Program-made: the position numbers and the translations under genes
Shown here: piece by piece, positions 16,831 to 24,775 of the stretch
How the letters are laid out: each line of letters starts with the position of its first letter
Numbering within the stretch: the stretch's first letter is position 1
Notes under the pieces: model-generated
What the model was told of the DNA's origin: nothing
Database searches by the model: none
What the model saw: the letters and a program-made list of their open reading frames with translations, nothing else
Assembly: GCF_028462125.1 (NCBI RefSeq)
Contig: NZ_CP115468.1
Location: 1,602,112-1,666,111, forward strand
Direction of reading: 5' to 3'
Length of the DNA stretch: 64,000 nucleotides
Origin: Leptospira sp. GIMC2001
Lineage (GTDB): Bacteria > Spirochaetota > Leptospiria > Leptospirales > Leptospiraceae

Positions 16831-16881
16831 AAAATAAAAAAAGCAAGGCTCCTAAATCGTCAATGCAATTTAGTGCCTTGC
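16831..16881 (-). terminator. Rho-independent terminator of the coaE-SPOR unit
   Basis: On the minus strand GCAAGGC-A-CTAAAT pairs with ATTTAG-GA-GCCTTGC across a ten-base loop, and TTTTTTTATTTT follows. Stem, short bulge and T-run are all in the right order for a terminator 28 bases after the SPOR gene stop. Confidence 0.8.
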
Positions 16882-16908
16882 CTGGAAGAAAATCTAAGAG
16901 AGGTAATT

Positions 16909-17610
16909 TTAAATATTCAGAACTACGATAGCTTGCTTTTTGATAGCGGAAGAAACATTTAATTTACTGATCAAATTTTTCAGTTCATCCATGTTGGAAG
17001 ATTGTCCAATTCGAACTAGATAAAGGTTTTTCTTTTTAGTTACAAAGGCTTTCTGACCCAATTTCTTATTGTCTGCGGCAACCTTAACTTTATAATTATC
17101 TGCCATAGATTTTTGTGAGAATGCTGCAAGTTGAATTGTATACTTCCCAGATTTGGTATCAGTTTTTGAGCTCACAATTTTAGAAGTCTTGGAATGCGGG
17201 ACAACTGTTCTGGAATTTTTGTGAAGAATTTCTTGGCGCTCAACATTTTCAGCTGGAATATTTTTTTGAAGGTCAATCACTTCAGCTTTTTCCGGATTCA
17301 TCTCACTCGCAACCATTGGGTCTGGTGAATTTCCTCTATTGGCCAATTGGATAGGTTCTTGAGTTGTGTCCTGAGATACAGAAGATTCTTTGGATTCTTG
17401 ATTTTTTTCTGTTTCTATTGAATTCGCTTCAGAAGATACAACTTGTTCGGCTTTCAATTCTTTGTTGGAATTAGATTGAGTCATAGCATTTCCTTTTCCA
17501 ACGGATACGCCGAGAAAAAAGAATGAGAAGAGTAGGCCTAGTAGAAAGACCGACAGCATACTAATTCGTTTATTGTCTAAGTTGATTACGTAAAATATTT
17601 TCTCTCTCAT
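16909..17610 (-). CDS. SPOR-domain membrane protein
   Basis: Single-pass inner-membrane protein of 233 residues. A short cytoplasmic N-terminus is followed by a helix at about 17-37 and a long, Ser/Glu/Gln-rich periplasmic linker. The C-terminal SPOR domain (about 150-233) has YTIQLAAFSQKSMADNYK and YLVRIGQSSNMDELK. SPOR domains bind peptidoglycan strands stripped of stem peptides, so a role in division or wall remodelling is likely. Its start overlaps the coaE stop by four bases (ATGA), so it is translated from the coaE mRNA. Confidence 0.85.
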   Translation of the reverse strand: MREKIFYVINLDNKRISMLSVFLLGLLFSFFFLGVSVGKGNAMTQSNSNKELKAEQVVSSEANSIETEKNQESKESSVSQDTTQEPIQLANRGNSPDPMVASEMNPEKAEVIDLQKNIPAENVERQEILHKNSRTVVPHSKTSKIVSSKTDTKSGKYTIQLAAFSQKSMADNYKVKVAADNKKLGQKAFVTKKKNLYLVRIGQSSNMDELKNLISKLNVSSAIKKQAIVVLNI

Positions 17611-18230
17611 TTCTTGTGTACTCTCTTTTCTAATCCTTTGTATATGTCTAGAACAGCTTTTTCTATTCCCTCATAGGTATTATCGTTGATTATTACGAAA
17701 TCCGATAGAGACTTTTTTTTCTCGATATCCATCTGAGATTTCCATCTCAATTCAAAATCTGACATTGGCATTCCGCCGCGTCCTTCTACTCTTTTCCATG
17801 CTTCCTCTTTGCTTAGGTAAACACAAAGGCTTGCGTCGCAGATTGTGTGTGCATCGGTTTCAAATAGTAAAGGAACTTCCCACGCAACGATAGAATGATC
17901 TGGCATTGCATTCAGTTCCAAATTGAAGTCCCGTCGTATGAGTGGGTGAAGAAGTTTTTCTAATCTGGTTTTTCTTGATGGATCATTGAATGTCAATTTT
18001 GCAATCAATGAACGGTTAGCATCACTACCTTCTGGAAAACTTTCTTCTCCAAATATATCTATGATAGATTCGCGAACTGGTGAACCGATGCTTGTGTATT
18101 TGCGAGCAATATCGTCAGAGCTGATTCGTTTGGCTCCGAGTTTTTCAAATGCTTTGGATACAGTAGTCTTACCTGTTCCGACTCCACCCGTAATTCCGAG
18201 CAAAAGTATATTTGGATTTCCTAAAGCCAT
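17607..18230 (-). CDS. coaE: Dephospho-CoA kinase
   Basis: Last enzyme of coenzyme A synthesis; phosphorylates the ribose 3'-OH of dephospho-CoA with ATP. The 207 residues match the family. The P-loop GITGGVGTGKTT lies at about 12-23, followed by the substrate-site ISSDDIARKY. HPLIRR and WEVPLLFE (about 117-124) are further family blocks, as is the RGGMPMSDFELRWKSQM lid region. First gene of a two-gene unit with the SPOR protein; a strong terminator closes the unit. Confidence 0.93.
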   Translation of the reverse strand: MALGNPNILLLGITGGVGTGKTTVSKAFEKLGAKRISSDDIARKYTSIGSPVRESIIDIFGEESFPEGSDANRSLIAKLTFNDPSRKTRLEKLLHPLIRRDFNLELNAMPDHSIVAWEVPLLFETDAHTICDASLCVYLSKEEAWKRVEGRGGMPMSDFELRWKSQMDIEKKKSLSDFVIINDNTYEGIEKAVLDIYKGLEKRVHKK

Positions 18231-18294
18231 TAAGAGGACAATAATTTAAGTACCAATAAAGTACAAGATTTTTTTGGAAAAAAATAAATAATGT

Positions 18295-18993
18295 CTAAAG
18301 TTTTTTGAATTTTAGTGAAAACAAAAACGGATAAAAAATCGTAGCTGTCAATCCAGAAAGACCAGCATAGAGAATTTCTTCTAATGGGATTCCTAGAAGG
18401 AAAATATTCATGAATTTTTCTGTATGCCATACCAAAACAAAAATCTTTGGATAAATCATATCGATGAGTATGCAGATAGATGAATATATTGTAGTTGTTA
18501 TCCATAAACCATGAATTGCCGGAAGCAGTAGATCTTTTCGAATAGTAATGATCCAAATGCTTATTACTGCCATGATTGCAAGAGTCGAGTAAATTATCGG
18601 AATTTCAAAAAAGACTGAAAAATAAACTGCAATCAAAATTGAAGTTCCCAAAATACTAAATCTCAATAGACCCAATGAACGAATGGATCTATTGCTAGCC
18701 TGATGGTTCTTGGTATAAGTCATATTGAATGCGAAAGGGTAAGCAGTTGAAGTACAAGCTGCGAGTCCAATTACAAAAATTATATCTTCTATTCCGAAAC
18801 CGATCTTATGAATGAGATCGAAAAGAAATTCCGGTTCCCAATAACTTGGATAGAAATATCTTTCTGTTAGAGCGAAAGGAGTGGAGATGAAGGACATCCT
18901 ATAAATTGGTTTTCTAAGATCTTTTCGGAAATAGAAAATCACCAATCCTGGAATTAATAAAATGATAGATAGAGTGAGGAAATTGTAACTCAT
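18295..18993 (-). CDS. Lycopene-cyclase-domain (CarR/CrtYc-d type) membrane protein
   Basis: Seven-helix-like membrane protein of 232 residues resembling the fused heterodimeric lycopene beta-cyclases (CarR, CrtYc/Yd). It has two internal halves of about three helices. The first ends in GFGIEDIIFV and the second in GIPLEEILYAGLSGL; the acidic pair after G(I)P(L) is the family hallmark and is thought to drive carotenoid ring closure. The substrate need not be lycopene. The start at 18993 overlaps the stop of the UbiA gene as ATGA, which is much more likely than the ATG at 19044. No phytoene synthase or desaturase gene is in the window. Confidence 0.6.
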   Translation of the reverse strand: MSYNFLTLSIILLIPGLVIFYFRKDLRKPIYRMSFISTPFALTERYFYPSYWEPEFLFDLIHKIGFGIEDIIFVIGLAACTSTAYPFAFNMTYTKNHQASNRSIRSLGLLRFSILGTSILIAVYFSVFFEIPIIYSTLAIMAVISIWIITIRKDLLLPAIHGLWITTTIYSSICILIDMIYPKIFVLVWHTEKFMNIFLLGIPLEEILYAGLSGLTATIFYPFLFSLKFKKL

Positions 18994-19904
18994 ATCATAA
19001 AACGAAAATGGAATGCGAGTCCCGCCGTGATACCAATAGTGCAAAGCAGATTCAAAAATACAAAAATGCTCAACTCAATATTGCCCGGTTCTGATTGAAT
19101 AAAAAATAAAGATGTGAGAATCGCAATTATTGGAATGATTATCCAAAGAAGATTCAAATTCCAATTAGGCAAATAAAGGTAACAGAAAATCCAAAAACTG
19201 ATGGTTAACAAATTCAATAAAATAATGATAAACTTTGCATTTTTCAATCCATAAATAACAGCTATAGTTTTTTTATGGGATATGAAATCGGAATTTCTAT
19301 CGGGAAGTGAGGTTGCAATCGCACAAGCCAAATGCGTAGGAACCAAAATGAGCAAAATCAAATACGGAAAATTGAATAGGTTCTGAGATTGAGAATAGAA
19401 CCCGAAAACTGGTAGGATTGTGCTGACACCCAGAGTTTGCAAAAACTCACCCCCACCTCTATAAGAAAATTTACCAGGTGGATAAGAATATAGAAACAAA
19501 AGCAAAACAGATGAAAAAATGAAAATATACGAATATTTTAAATGAAAAAAAGAATGTAATAGAATCCCTATTGCAAAACAAAGCGCAACCATTATCGCCG
19601 TTGCTTTCATTAAGACTGGTCTTGTTAAATTGCCATCAACAAGAACTCTTGATCCACCAGAAAAAATCGTATAGTCTTGATTTAGTTTATCGGTCTCATA
19701 ATCTGCACAATCATTGCCATACACAATAAATAATTGAATGAATATCCCATACATCGTCATAAGAATAAAAATTTCTTGATTCCAATTACCTGACAGTGAA
19801 TATGCTAAGGACTGTCCCAGAAAAATAGGAAAAAATATATATGATTGGGATGGAAGTCTGGATGCTTTGATCCAAATGGAAATAGTTTTTAAGAAATTGC
19901 TCAT
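18990..19904 (-). CDS. UbiA family prenyltransferase (first of two)
   Basis: Membrane-embedded prenyltransferase of 304 residues and eight or nine helices. The first Asp-rich motif is GNDCADYETD (NDxxDxxxD), followed by SGGSRVLVDG as in MenA-like enzymes. The second is LPDRNSD followed by HKKTIAVIYG. YSYPPGKFSYRGGGE is a further family block. These motifs hold the Mg-diphosphate of an isoprenoid donor. The acceptor is unknown: the MenA-like look allows a quinone, but the coupled lycopene-cyclase-like gene recalls UbiA-type lycopene elongases of C50 carotenoid pathways. It overlaps the next gene by ATGA. Confidence 0.85.
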   Translation of the reverse strand: MSNFLKTISIWIKASRLPSQSYIFFPIFLGQSLAYSLSGNWNQEIFILMTMYGIFIQLFIVYGNDCADYETDKLNQDYTIFSGGSRVLVDGNLTRPVLMKATAIMVALCFAIGILLHSFFHLKYSYIFIFSSVLLLFLYSYPPGKFSYRGGGEFLQTLGVSTILPVFGFYSQSQNLFNFPYLILLILVPTHLACAIATSLPDRNSDFISHKKTIAVIYGLKNAKFIIILLNLLTISFWIFCYLYLPNWNLNLLWIIIPIIAILTSLFFIQSEPGNIELSIFVFLNLLCTIGITAGLAFHFRFMI

Positions 19905-19948
19905 GAAATAAATAATTTATAACTTACACTAAATATAATTTTAAAACG

Positions 19949-20728
19949 TCAAGATTCTGATCTTGATTTGAATCTAAATACTATGTAACTGCAAGTCGAG
20001 TAGAAAATCGATTGCAAAAATAGAAATCCAAGGTCATATTTGAGATCAATGAAAGTATTATTTGCATTTAGAATTTTTCTAAAGGAAGATATCGTTAGAG
20101 ATGTTGGAAGTATATCAAAAGCATAGAATTCTTGATTCGGCAAAATTGAAACTTTGAAAATGATGTTCGGTTTTGGAAAAACGATTCCAGAAAAAAGTAA
20201 TAGCAAAAACATCACCATACTTGCAATAAGAAATGCTCGGTTTATTGAGTTCGAAATGGCTCCGAGGATGATCCCAATTGCGATCATGCAAATCATATTC
20301 AAGCTTGCGAATATTAAAAAAGAATTATCCTGCCAGATTTTATCAAAGCCAACCATATATGCTACAAGTAAACTAAGTAAAAAAGCAATCCAGGCAATTG
20401 AAAATTGAACTAAACCAAATCCAAAAGCAATTTGGGACTCGGAGATTCCTGTCATTTGAATTCGCAGAAGTGTTCCGTTAACTTTTTCGGAAGTAATTGC
20501 TATTGCGGAAGAGAAAACGATCATAATCATTGAGAAAACCAAAAGTCCAGGAATGAAATTCTCAAAGCTGCTGTTATTTACAGTATTGGCATCGCTTGAT
20601 TCGGATGTAAAGATAAGCCAATAGAATAGAATAAAAAAAGGAGTAGTGAGTAAAGTTAGCGCAAGATTCATTTTATCTGAACTAGCTTGCCTAAAAAAAA
20701 GGTAAAGTATTGAATTGAATTGTTTCAT
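19949..20728 (-). CDS. ABC-2 type transporter permease
   Basis: Membrane subunit of an exporter, 259 residues with six helices. The block VNGTLLRIQMTGISESQ (about 83-99) is the coupling region after helix 2, typical of ABC-2 permeases such as those of drug, lipid or polysaccharide exporters. It follows the ATPase gene by 12 bases. The UbiA and lycopene-cyclase-like genes are downstream in the same direction, so all four may form one unit. Cargo unknown; a hydrophobic prenylated product is an inference from the neighbours. Confidence 0.85.
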   Translation of the reverse strand: MKQFNSILYLFFRQASSDKMNLALTLLTTPFFILFYWLIFTSESSDANTVNNSSFENFIPGLLVFSMIMIVFSSAIAITSEKVNGTLLRIQMTGISESQIAFGFGLVQFSIAWIAFLLSLLVAYMVGFDKIWQDNSFLIFASLNMICMIAIGIILGAISNSINRAFLIASMVMFLLLLFSGIVFPKPNIIFKVSILPNQEFYAFDILPTSLTISSFRKILNANNTFIDLKYDLGFLFLQSIFYSTCSYIVFRFKSRSES

Positions 20729-20740
20729 TATTATCCCGAC

Positions 20741-21676
20741 TCAATAATCCGCTTGATCTTCTTTGACAAAAGAATAAAAAACATCCTCAAGAGATACGGG
20801 CCTTACCGTGTAAGGAATCTCTCCATTTGAAATGTTTTCCAATTTGAATATATCAGAATGAATCAGAGAATCTAGATCCTCATAATAAAATACATGCTTA
20901 TCATTGTATGAACTGCTTGATTGATTTTTATATTTAGAAAATGCATCCGATAGATGATTTAGTTCGGGTAAGTTTGGAATTTCAAGAACAAATCGTCCAC
21001 CTAAACTTGCTTTTAGTTCATTGGCTTTACCGAATTTTAATAATTTGCCCTGATTCATAATAGCTACTTTTGTTGAGAAAACGTCTGCTTCTGTTAATTC
21101 ATGAGTTGAGACAATGATAGTTACCATTTTTTCGGTGTGCAACTTGTTCAGAAAATCTCTTAGAAATCTGCGACTATATGGATCGAGTCCAGCCGAAGGC
21201 TCGTCCAAAATCAATATACTGGGTGAATGAACTATGGATAGAGCTATGCTCAATCTTTTTTGCATTCCATGGGAAAGTGTGATGGCTTTTGACATTAATT
21301 TATTTCCAAGACCCAGATCTGACAGAATTGATTTACAATGAGCTTCTATGTCTGTCACTTGAACTGAATACATTTTAGCCATAATCATTACTTGTTCTAA
21401 GCAATTGAGATTTGGCCAAAAGACATTTTGTTGAGGGCAATATCCAATTATTTGCCATATAGATTTTGCCTGATCATTCGCAGATGTTCTTACTGATCCT
21501 GAATTGGGTTTAGAAATTCCGGCAATTATTTTGATTAGGCTGGTTTTTCCCGCACCATTAGGACCGATAAGACTTAAAATCTCTCCTTTTTCTAAACTAA
21601 ATGATATATTATTTAGTGCAATTGTAGAATGATACTGTTTGCAAAGGGATTCAACTTCTAGGATAGGAGATTTCAT
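20741..21676 (-). CDS. ABC transporter ATP-binding protein
   Basis: Cytoplasmic ATPase of 311 residues for the ABC-2 permease that follows it. Walker A is GPNGAGKTS (about 37-45). The signature is LSHGMQKR, with His in place of the second Gly of LSGGQ. Walker B is ILILDEPSAGLDP, and the switch His is in VSTHELTEAD. The C-terminal 90 residues are the extension seen in DrrA/CcmA-like ATPases. First gene of a minus-strand unit divergent from the second UbiA gene. Confidence 0.9.
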   Translation of the reverse strand: MKSPILEVESLCKQYHSTIALNNISFSLEKGEILSLIGPNGAGKTSLIKIIAGISKPNSGSVRTSANDQAKSIWQIIGYCPQQNVFWPNLNCLEQVMIMAKMYSVQVTDIEAHCKSILSDLGLGNKLMSKAITLSHGMQKRLSIALSIVHSPSILILDEPSAGLDPYSRRFLRDFLNKLHTEKMVTIIVSTHELTEADVFSTKVAIMNQGKLLKFGKANELKASLGGRFVLEIPNLPELNHLSDAFSKYKNQSSSSYNDKHVFYYEDLDSLIHSDIFKLENISNGEIPYTVRPVSLEDVFYSFVKEDQADY

Positions 21677-21765
21677 TCGTTTTTTCTATAGGTAAAATTT
21701 AACCTTAGAGCCAAAATTATACTATATGAAATAAGAATCTAAATCCATATTGAATAATGAAAGAA

Positions 21766-21784
21766 GTTTATTGCTTTAATAAAC
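21766..21784. promoter_or_regulatory. Palindrome GTTTATT-GCTTT-AATAAAC between divergent units
   Basis: Perfect seven-base inverted repeat with a five-base centre, 16 bases before the start of the plus-strand UbiA gene, in the 124-base divergent region. It could be an operator that coordinates the two arms or a small mRNA hairpin. No matching regulator is adjacent. Confidence 0.35.
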
Positions 21785-21800
21785 AAGATTCAAGATTAAA

Positions 21801-22721
21801 ATGATTGATTATCGAAACTGGATTTTTGCATTTAAATTAAATAGTTGGCCTAAGTTATTGATTCCATTCTTACTCGGACAAGCTTTAGCTTACGAATCAA
21901 ATGAGAACTATTGGAAATTTTTTATAATAGGTCTAGGAATTACAATCTTTCTAACTATCTACATCGTTCTTCTGAATGATTATGCAGATATGCGTGTTGA
22001 TGGAATTAAGCGATCCATGTTTCCAGAATACAATTCTCTAAAAACCATTCCAGATAAAATTTTGAAGCCAAGTCATGTTTTAAACGTTGGAGTTGTTGCT
22101 GGAATAATTGTTTTAAGTCTATCTCTAATATGCTTCTACATAAATCATAATTTTTGGATCCCAATTCTCGGATATCTTTGCTTGAGTATTTTTTTTATAT
22201 ATTCTTTTCCGCCAATTGAGCTAAATTATAGGGGAGGGGGTGAGCTATTAGAAATGTTTGGAGTAGGTGCTTTCCTTCCTCTCTTTCAAATGGCTATTCA
22301 ATCTTATTATAAAATTTCTGAGATCTCAATTGTTGCGATAGTAAGTTTTTTGATGTTTAGTGGATCAAGTGCTATAGCAAGTGGACTCAGCGATGAACAA
22401 TCAGATATAGCTGGTGGCAAGAATACGGTCGTTACATATTTCGGAAATAGAAAAAGCAAGATTTTGATTCGGATATTGCAGATACTTGGAATAGGTTTTT
22501 TATTCCCTCTCTATTTTTATCTTCAAAATCTTTGGTGGATTGTGCTCCTAATTCAAGTTCATATGATCTATCGTTTATGGAAAACGATTCGTTTGGAAAA
22601 TTTGGCAAATACAAACGAATTCAAGAATTTGAATATATTCAAAAACCACCTACATCTATCAATTTGGATTTCGTTTGGAGTCTTCTCCATCATGATTATG
22701 ATCAGCCGAGCTATTTTATGA
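21801..22721 (+). CDS. UbiA family prenyltransferase (second of two)
   Basis: Membrane prenyltransferase of 306 residues, paralogous to the one at 18990. Asp-rich motif one is LLNDYADMRVD and motif two is LSDEQSDIAGGKNTVVTYFG. YSFPPIELNYRGGGELLE matches the same block in its partner. The N-terminus WIFAFKLNSWPKLLIPFLLGQALAYES also parallels the partner (WIKASRLPSQ, FLGQSLAYS). The pair therefore probably arose by duplication and acts in one pathway. Its stop overlaps the next start as ATGA (22718-22721). Confidence 0.85.
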   Translation: MIDYRNWIFAFKLNSWPKLLIPFLLGQALAYESNENYWKFFIIGLGITIFLTIYIVLLNDYADMRVDGIKRSMFPEYNSLKTIPDKILKPSHVLNVGVVAGIIVLSLSLICFYINHNFWIPILGYLCLSIFFIYSFPPIELNYRGGGELLEMFGVGAFLPLFQMAIQSYYKISEISIVAIVSFLMFSGSSAIASGLSDEQSDIAGGKNTVVTYFGNRKSKILIRILQILGIGFLFPLYFYLQNLWWIVLLIQVHMIYRLWKTIRLENLANTNEFKNLNIFKNHLHLSIWISFGVFSIMIMISRAIL

Positions 22722-23485
22722 ATCCTACTTCTGCAGAGATTTTAAAGATCGCAGGATCAATTGATGAAACTTTTGACTCAAAAGTAAAAAATCGATTCTC
22801 TTTGAATCCCGATATGATTACAGCAAATTCATTTTATTGTATTTTTGATAATTTGATACAGGATAAAACCGATCTCGACTTGCTTATAATTTTTGCAGAA
22901 AAATTTGCTACGATTATTGATTCTATTCTAATCAATTTTCCAAAAAGTATATTTTGGGATTTTGACTATTTTTGTAAAAGTTTAATGAGCGAAAAGCAAT
23001 CGATTGAGGACTGGAAGTCAGAATTCGATCAAAGATTAGAATTGATTCTTTCAATCAATGAGAGGTTTGGTTGTAAGTCTTCAATTCGATTTCAATACTA
23101 TCATGATTTCTTATATGGATTTGATTGGTTTAAATGGATGAATTTAGAAAATCGAGAATCATCTAAAGCAGATCCATTTGGAATCGAATTTCTCAGTTAT
23201 ATAAACAATCGAGGAAAAGAAATGGAAGTTCTCATTGAGAAGAATAGCGAAGAGTATGGTCAAATCGAAGATCATAGTTTTCGCAATCCTTTCTACTTTA
23301 CAAGAACCGACAACGATGAAATGTTACTTATGCGAAATCTTGCATCTAACGACGAATTGCCGCTACAAACTTGGAAGTTATATCCGAACTTAGAATGCAA
23401 AAAAGATTATTCAGAAATCCGAAATAAACGAGCTTTTGAACTGAATATATCAGCTAACAAAGATAAGAGCGCACACAAAATTTAG
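22718..23485 (+). CDS. Unknown soluble protein coupled to UbiA
   Basis: A 255-residue protein that I do not recognise. It has no signal peptide or membrane helix and is rich in Asp, Phe and Trp (for example FWDFDYFCKSLM and FLYGFDWFKWMN). It is probably all-alpha in its first 160 residues. The ATG at 22718 overlaps the UbiA stop; the reading frame is open further upstream, but that part lies inside the UbiA gene and shows no independent coding sense. Coupling argues for a role with the prenyltransferase. An enzyme or accessory factor of the same pathway is possible; there is no motif to decide. Confidence 0.6.
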   Translation: MNPTSAEILKIAGSIDETFDSKVKNRFSLNPDMITANSFYCIFDNLIQDKTDLDLLIIFAEKFATIIDSILINFPKSIFWDFDYFCKSLMSEKQSIEDWKSEFDQRLELILSINERFGCKSSIRFQYYHDFLYGFDWFKWMNLENRESSKADPFGIEFLSYINNRGKEMEVLIEKNSEEYGQIEDHSFRNPFYFTRTDNDEMLLMRNLASNDELPLQTWKLYPNLECKKDYSEIRNKRAFELNISANKDKSAHKI

Positions 23486-23494
23486 TTCGAAAAT

Positions 23495-23875
23495 TTATCT
23501 ACCTCTTCGTCCTCCAGGATTTCCTGCACCAGAACCTGGGTTGCCATAGCCGCCACCAGGATTCCCGAATCCACCGCCTGGGTTTCCATAATTGGTGCCA
23601 GGATTTCCAGTGCCAGAACCAGGATTGCCATAACCGCCACCAGGATTTCCGTAACCACTGCTTGAGTTACCGTAATTGGTTCCAGGATTTCCCGTACCGG
23701 AACCTGGATTGCCATAGCCACCTCCAGGTTTACCCAATCCACCTCTAGCATTTCCATAATTCGTACCGGGAGTTCCTGTTCCACTTCCGGGTGTTCCAAG
23801 ATATCCGCCTTCATTCGCGACAAGGTTTGAAACAAATATTCCCATAAATGCGCAGATCATTAAATTGAATTTCAT
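23495..23875 (-). CDS. Secreted Gly-rich repeat protein
   Basis: A signal peptide (about 1-20, ending VANEGG) is followed by a low-complexity chain to residue 126. The chain is a 28-residue repeat present three and a half times: PGSGTGNPGTNYGN followed by a variable half ending GNPGGGYGN. It ends in a basic GGRRGR. The composition is almost only Gly, Pro, Asn, Tyr, Ser and Thr. Such YGNPG repeats suggest an extended, flexible surface or matrix protein; no enzyme function is likely. The frame overlapping on the same strand is a by-product of the repeats. It stands alone and is convergent with the unknown gene at 22718. Confidence 0.75.
   Translation of the reverse strand: MKFNLMICAFMGIFVSNLVANEGGYLGTPGSGTGTPGTNYGNARGGLGKPGGGYGNPGSGTGNPGTNYGNSSSGYGNPGGGYGNPGSGTGNPGTNYGNPGGGFGNPGGGYGNPGSGAGNPGGRRGR
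23515..23795. repeat. 84-bp tandem repeats inside the Gly-rich gene
   Basis: Three full and one partial copy of an 84-base unit encode the 28-residue repeats. Copies differ mainly in the variable half (ARGGLGKPGGG, SSSGYGNPGGG, PGGGFGNPGGG). Copy number could vary between strains through slippage or recombination, because whole units keep the frame. Confidence 0.8.
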
Positions 23876-24048
23876 AATTACCTCAAGTAGCGATCAGAAT
23901 GTTTTATTTCTGTTAGACTTTTTGTAGAACTGTAAATTAGCTACAAATCTATTTTTAATTTAATATTCTTCACTAGATATTAAAATACGTAACTTTTTGA
24001 TTTAAGCAACGAATCTAATATATAATACATTAGGATACCATTCATAAA

Positions 24049-24720
24049 ATGAAAAGAAAACTTCTATCACCGTTGTTTATATGTCTATTGATTTCTTGTT
24101 TATTTACTTCAAGCAATGATTCAGCTGATGTTAACGATTCAATGAAGAAAGAAAAATTAGAATCATTGAGCAAGCGACTTCAATCTGGAAGCCTCAAAAC
24201 TGCTTACTTCGCAAGTGGATGCTTCTGGTGCGTTGAAGCAATTTATGAATCGATACGAGGTGTAGAAGAGGTCATCTCAGGTTATTCCGGAGGAGAGGAA
24301 AAAAATCCAGGATACAACCAAGTTTCGATGGGAATCACGAGCCACGCTGAGGCAGTAGAAGTAATTTATGATCCGAAGATTGTAAGTTTTGAAATTTTGA
24401 TCCGCGCATACTATGCATCTCAGAATCCGACCACTGTGAACGGTCAACATCCTGATTTTGGAAGCCAGTATCGTTCTATAATTTTCTATCAATCACCTCA
24501 AGAAAAAAAGATGATAGAGGACTATATCTCCAAGCTAAATAAATCTCAAGAATATGATCTACCTATTGCTACTGAAGTTTTACCGTACAAAAAGTTCTGG
24601 AAGGCTGAAGAATATCATCAGGATTTTGAAAAAAGGAATCCCTCGCATCCTTATGTGAAAGGTGTTTCGATTCCTAGACTACGAAAATTCCAAGCAAAAT
24701 TTAAAGAATATTTGAAGTGA
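24049..24720 (+). CDS. msrA: Peptide methionine sulfoxide reductase A, lipoprotein form
   Basis: Repairs oxidised methionine (S-sulfoxide) in proteins. The catalytic motif GCFWC is at 57-61, with the nucleophile C58. GYSGGEEKNPGYNQVS, HAEAVEVIYDP and GSQYRS are standard MsrA blocks. The chain begins with a signal peptide ending in LLISC (Cys17), so this copy is probably a lipoprotein acting in the periplasm or at the surface, where the electron donor would have to be a membrane system. No MsrB is fused or adjacent. The resolving Cys usually found near the C-terminus is not obvious here. Confidence 0.92.
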   Translation: MKRKLLSPLFICLLISCLFTSSNDSADVNDSMKKEKLESLSKRLQSGSLKTAYFASGCFWCVEAIYESIRGVEEVISGYSGGEEKNPGYNQVSMGITSHAEAVEVIYDPKIVSFEILIRAYYASQNPTTVNGQHPDFGSQYRSIIFYQSPQEKKMIEDYISKLNKSQEYDLPIATEVLPYKKFWKAEEYHQDFEKRNPSHPYVKGVSIPRLRKFQAKFKEYLK

Positions 24721-24775
24721 TTTGCTGATTTTCAACAATTCGTCCTTAGCAAAATGATTGTAAATTCTTGCTCGC

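Noticed and set aside
18994..19044. Earlier start of the lycopene-cyclase-like gene
   Set aside because: It would overlap the UbiA gene by 55 bases; the ATGA overlap at 18990-18993 is more natural.
22532..22717. Longer N-terminus for the unknown UbiA partner
   Set aside because: This part lies inside the UbiA coding region; the ATGA overlap at 22718 gives a natural start.
23515..23795. Possible CRISPR array
   Set aside because: The repeats are 84 bases, contiguous, code for protein and have no unique spacers; no cas genes are near.
23482..23835. Second open frame over the Gly-rich gene on the same strand
   Set aside because: It is the same repeats read in another frame (Val/Ile/Leu-rich), lacks a signal peptide and comes from the repeat periodicity.
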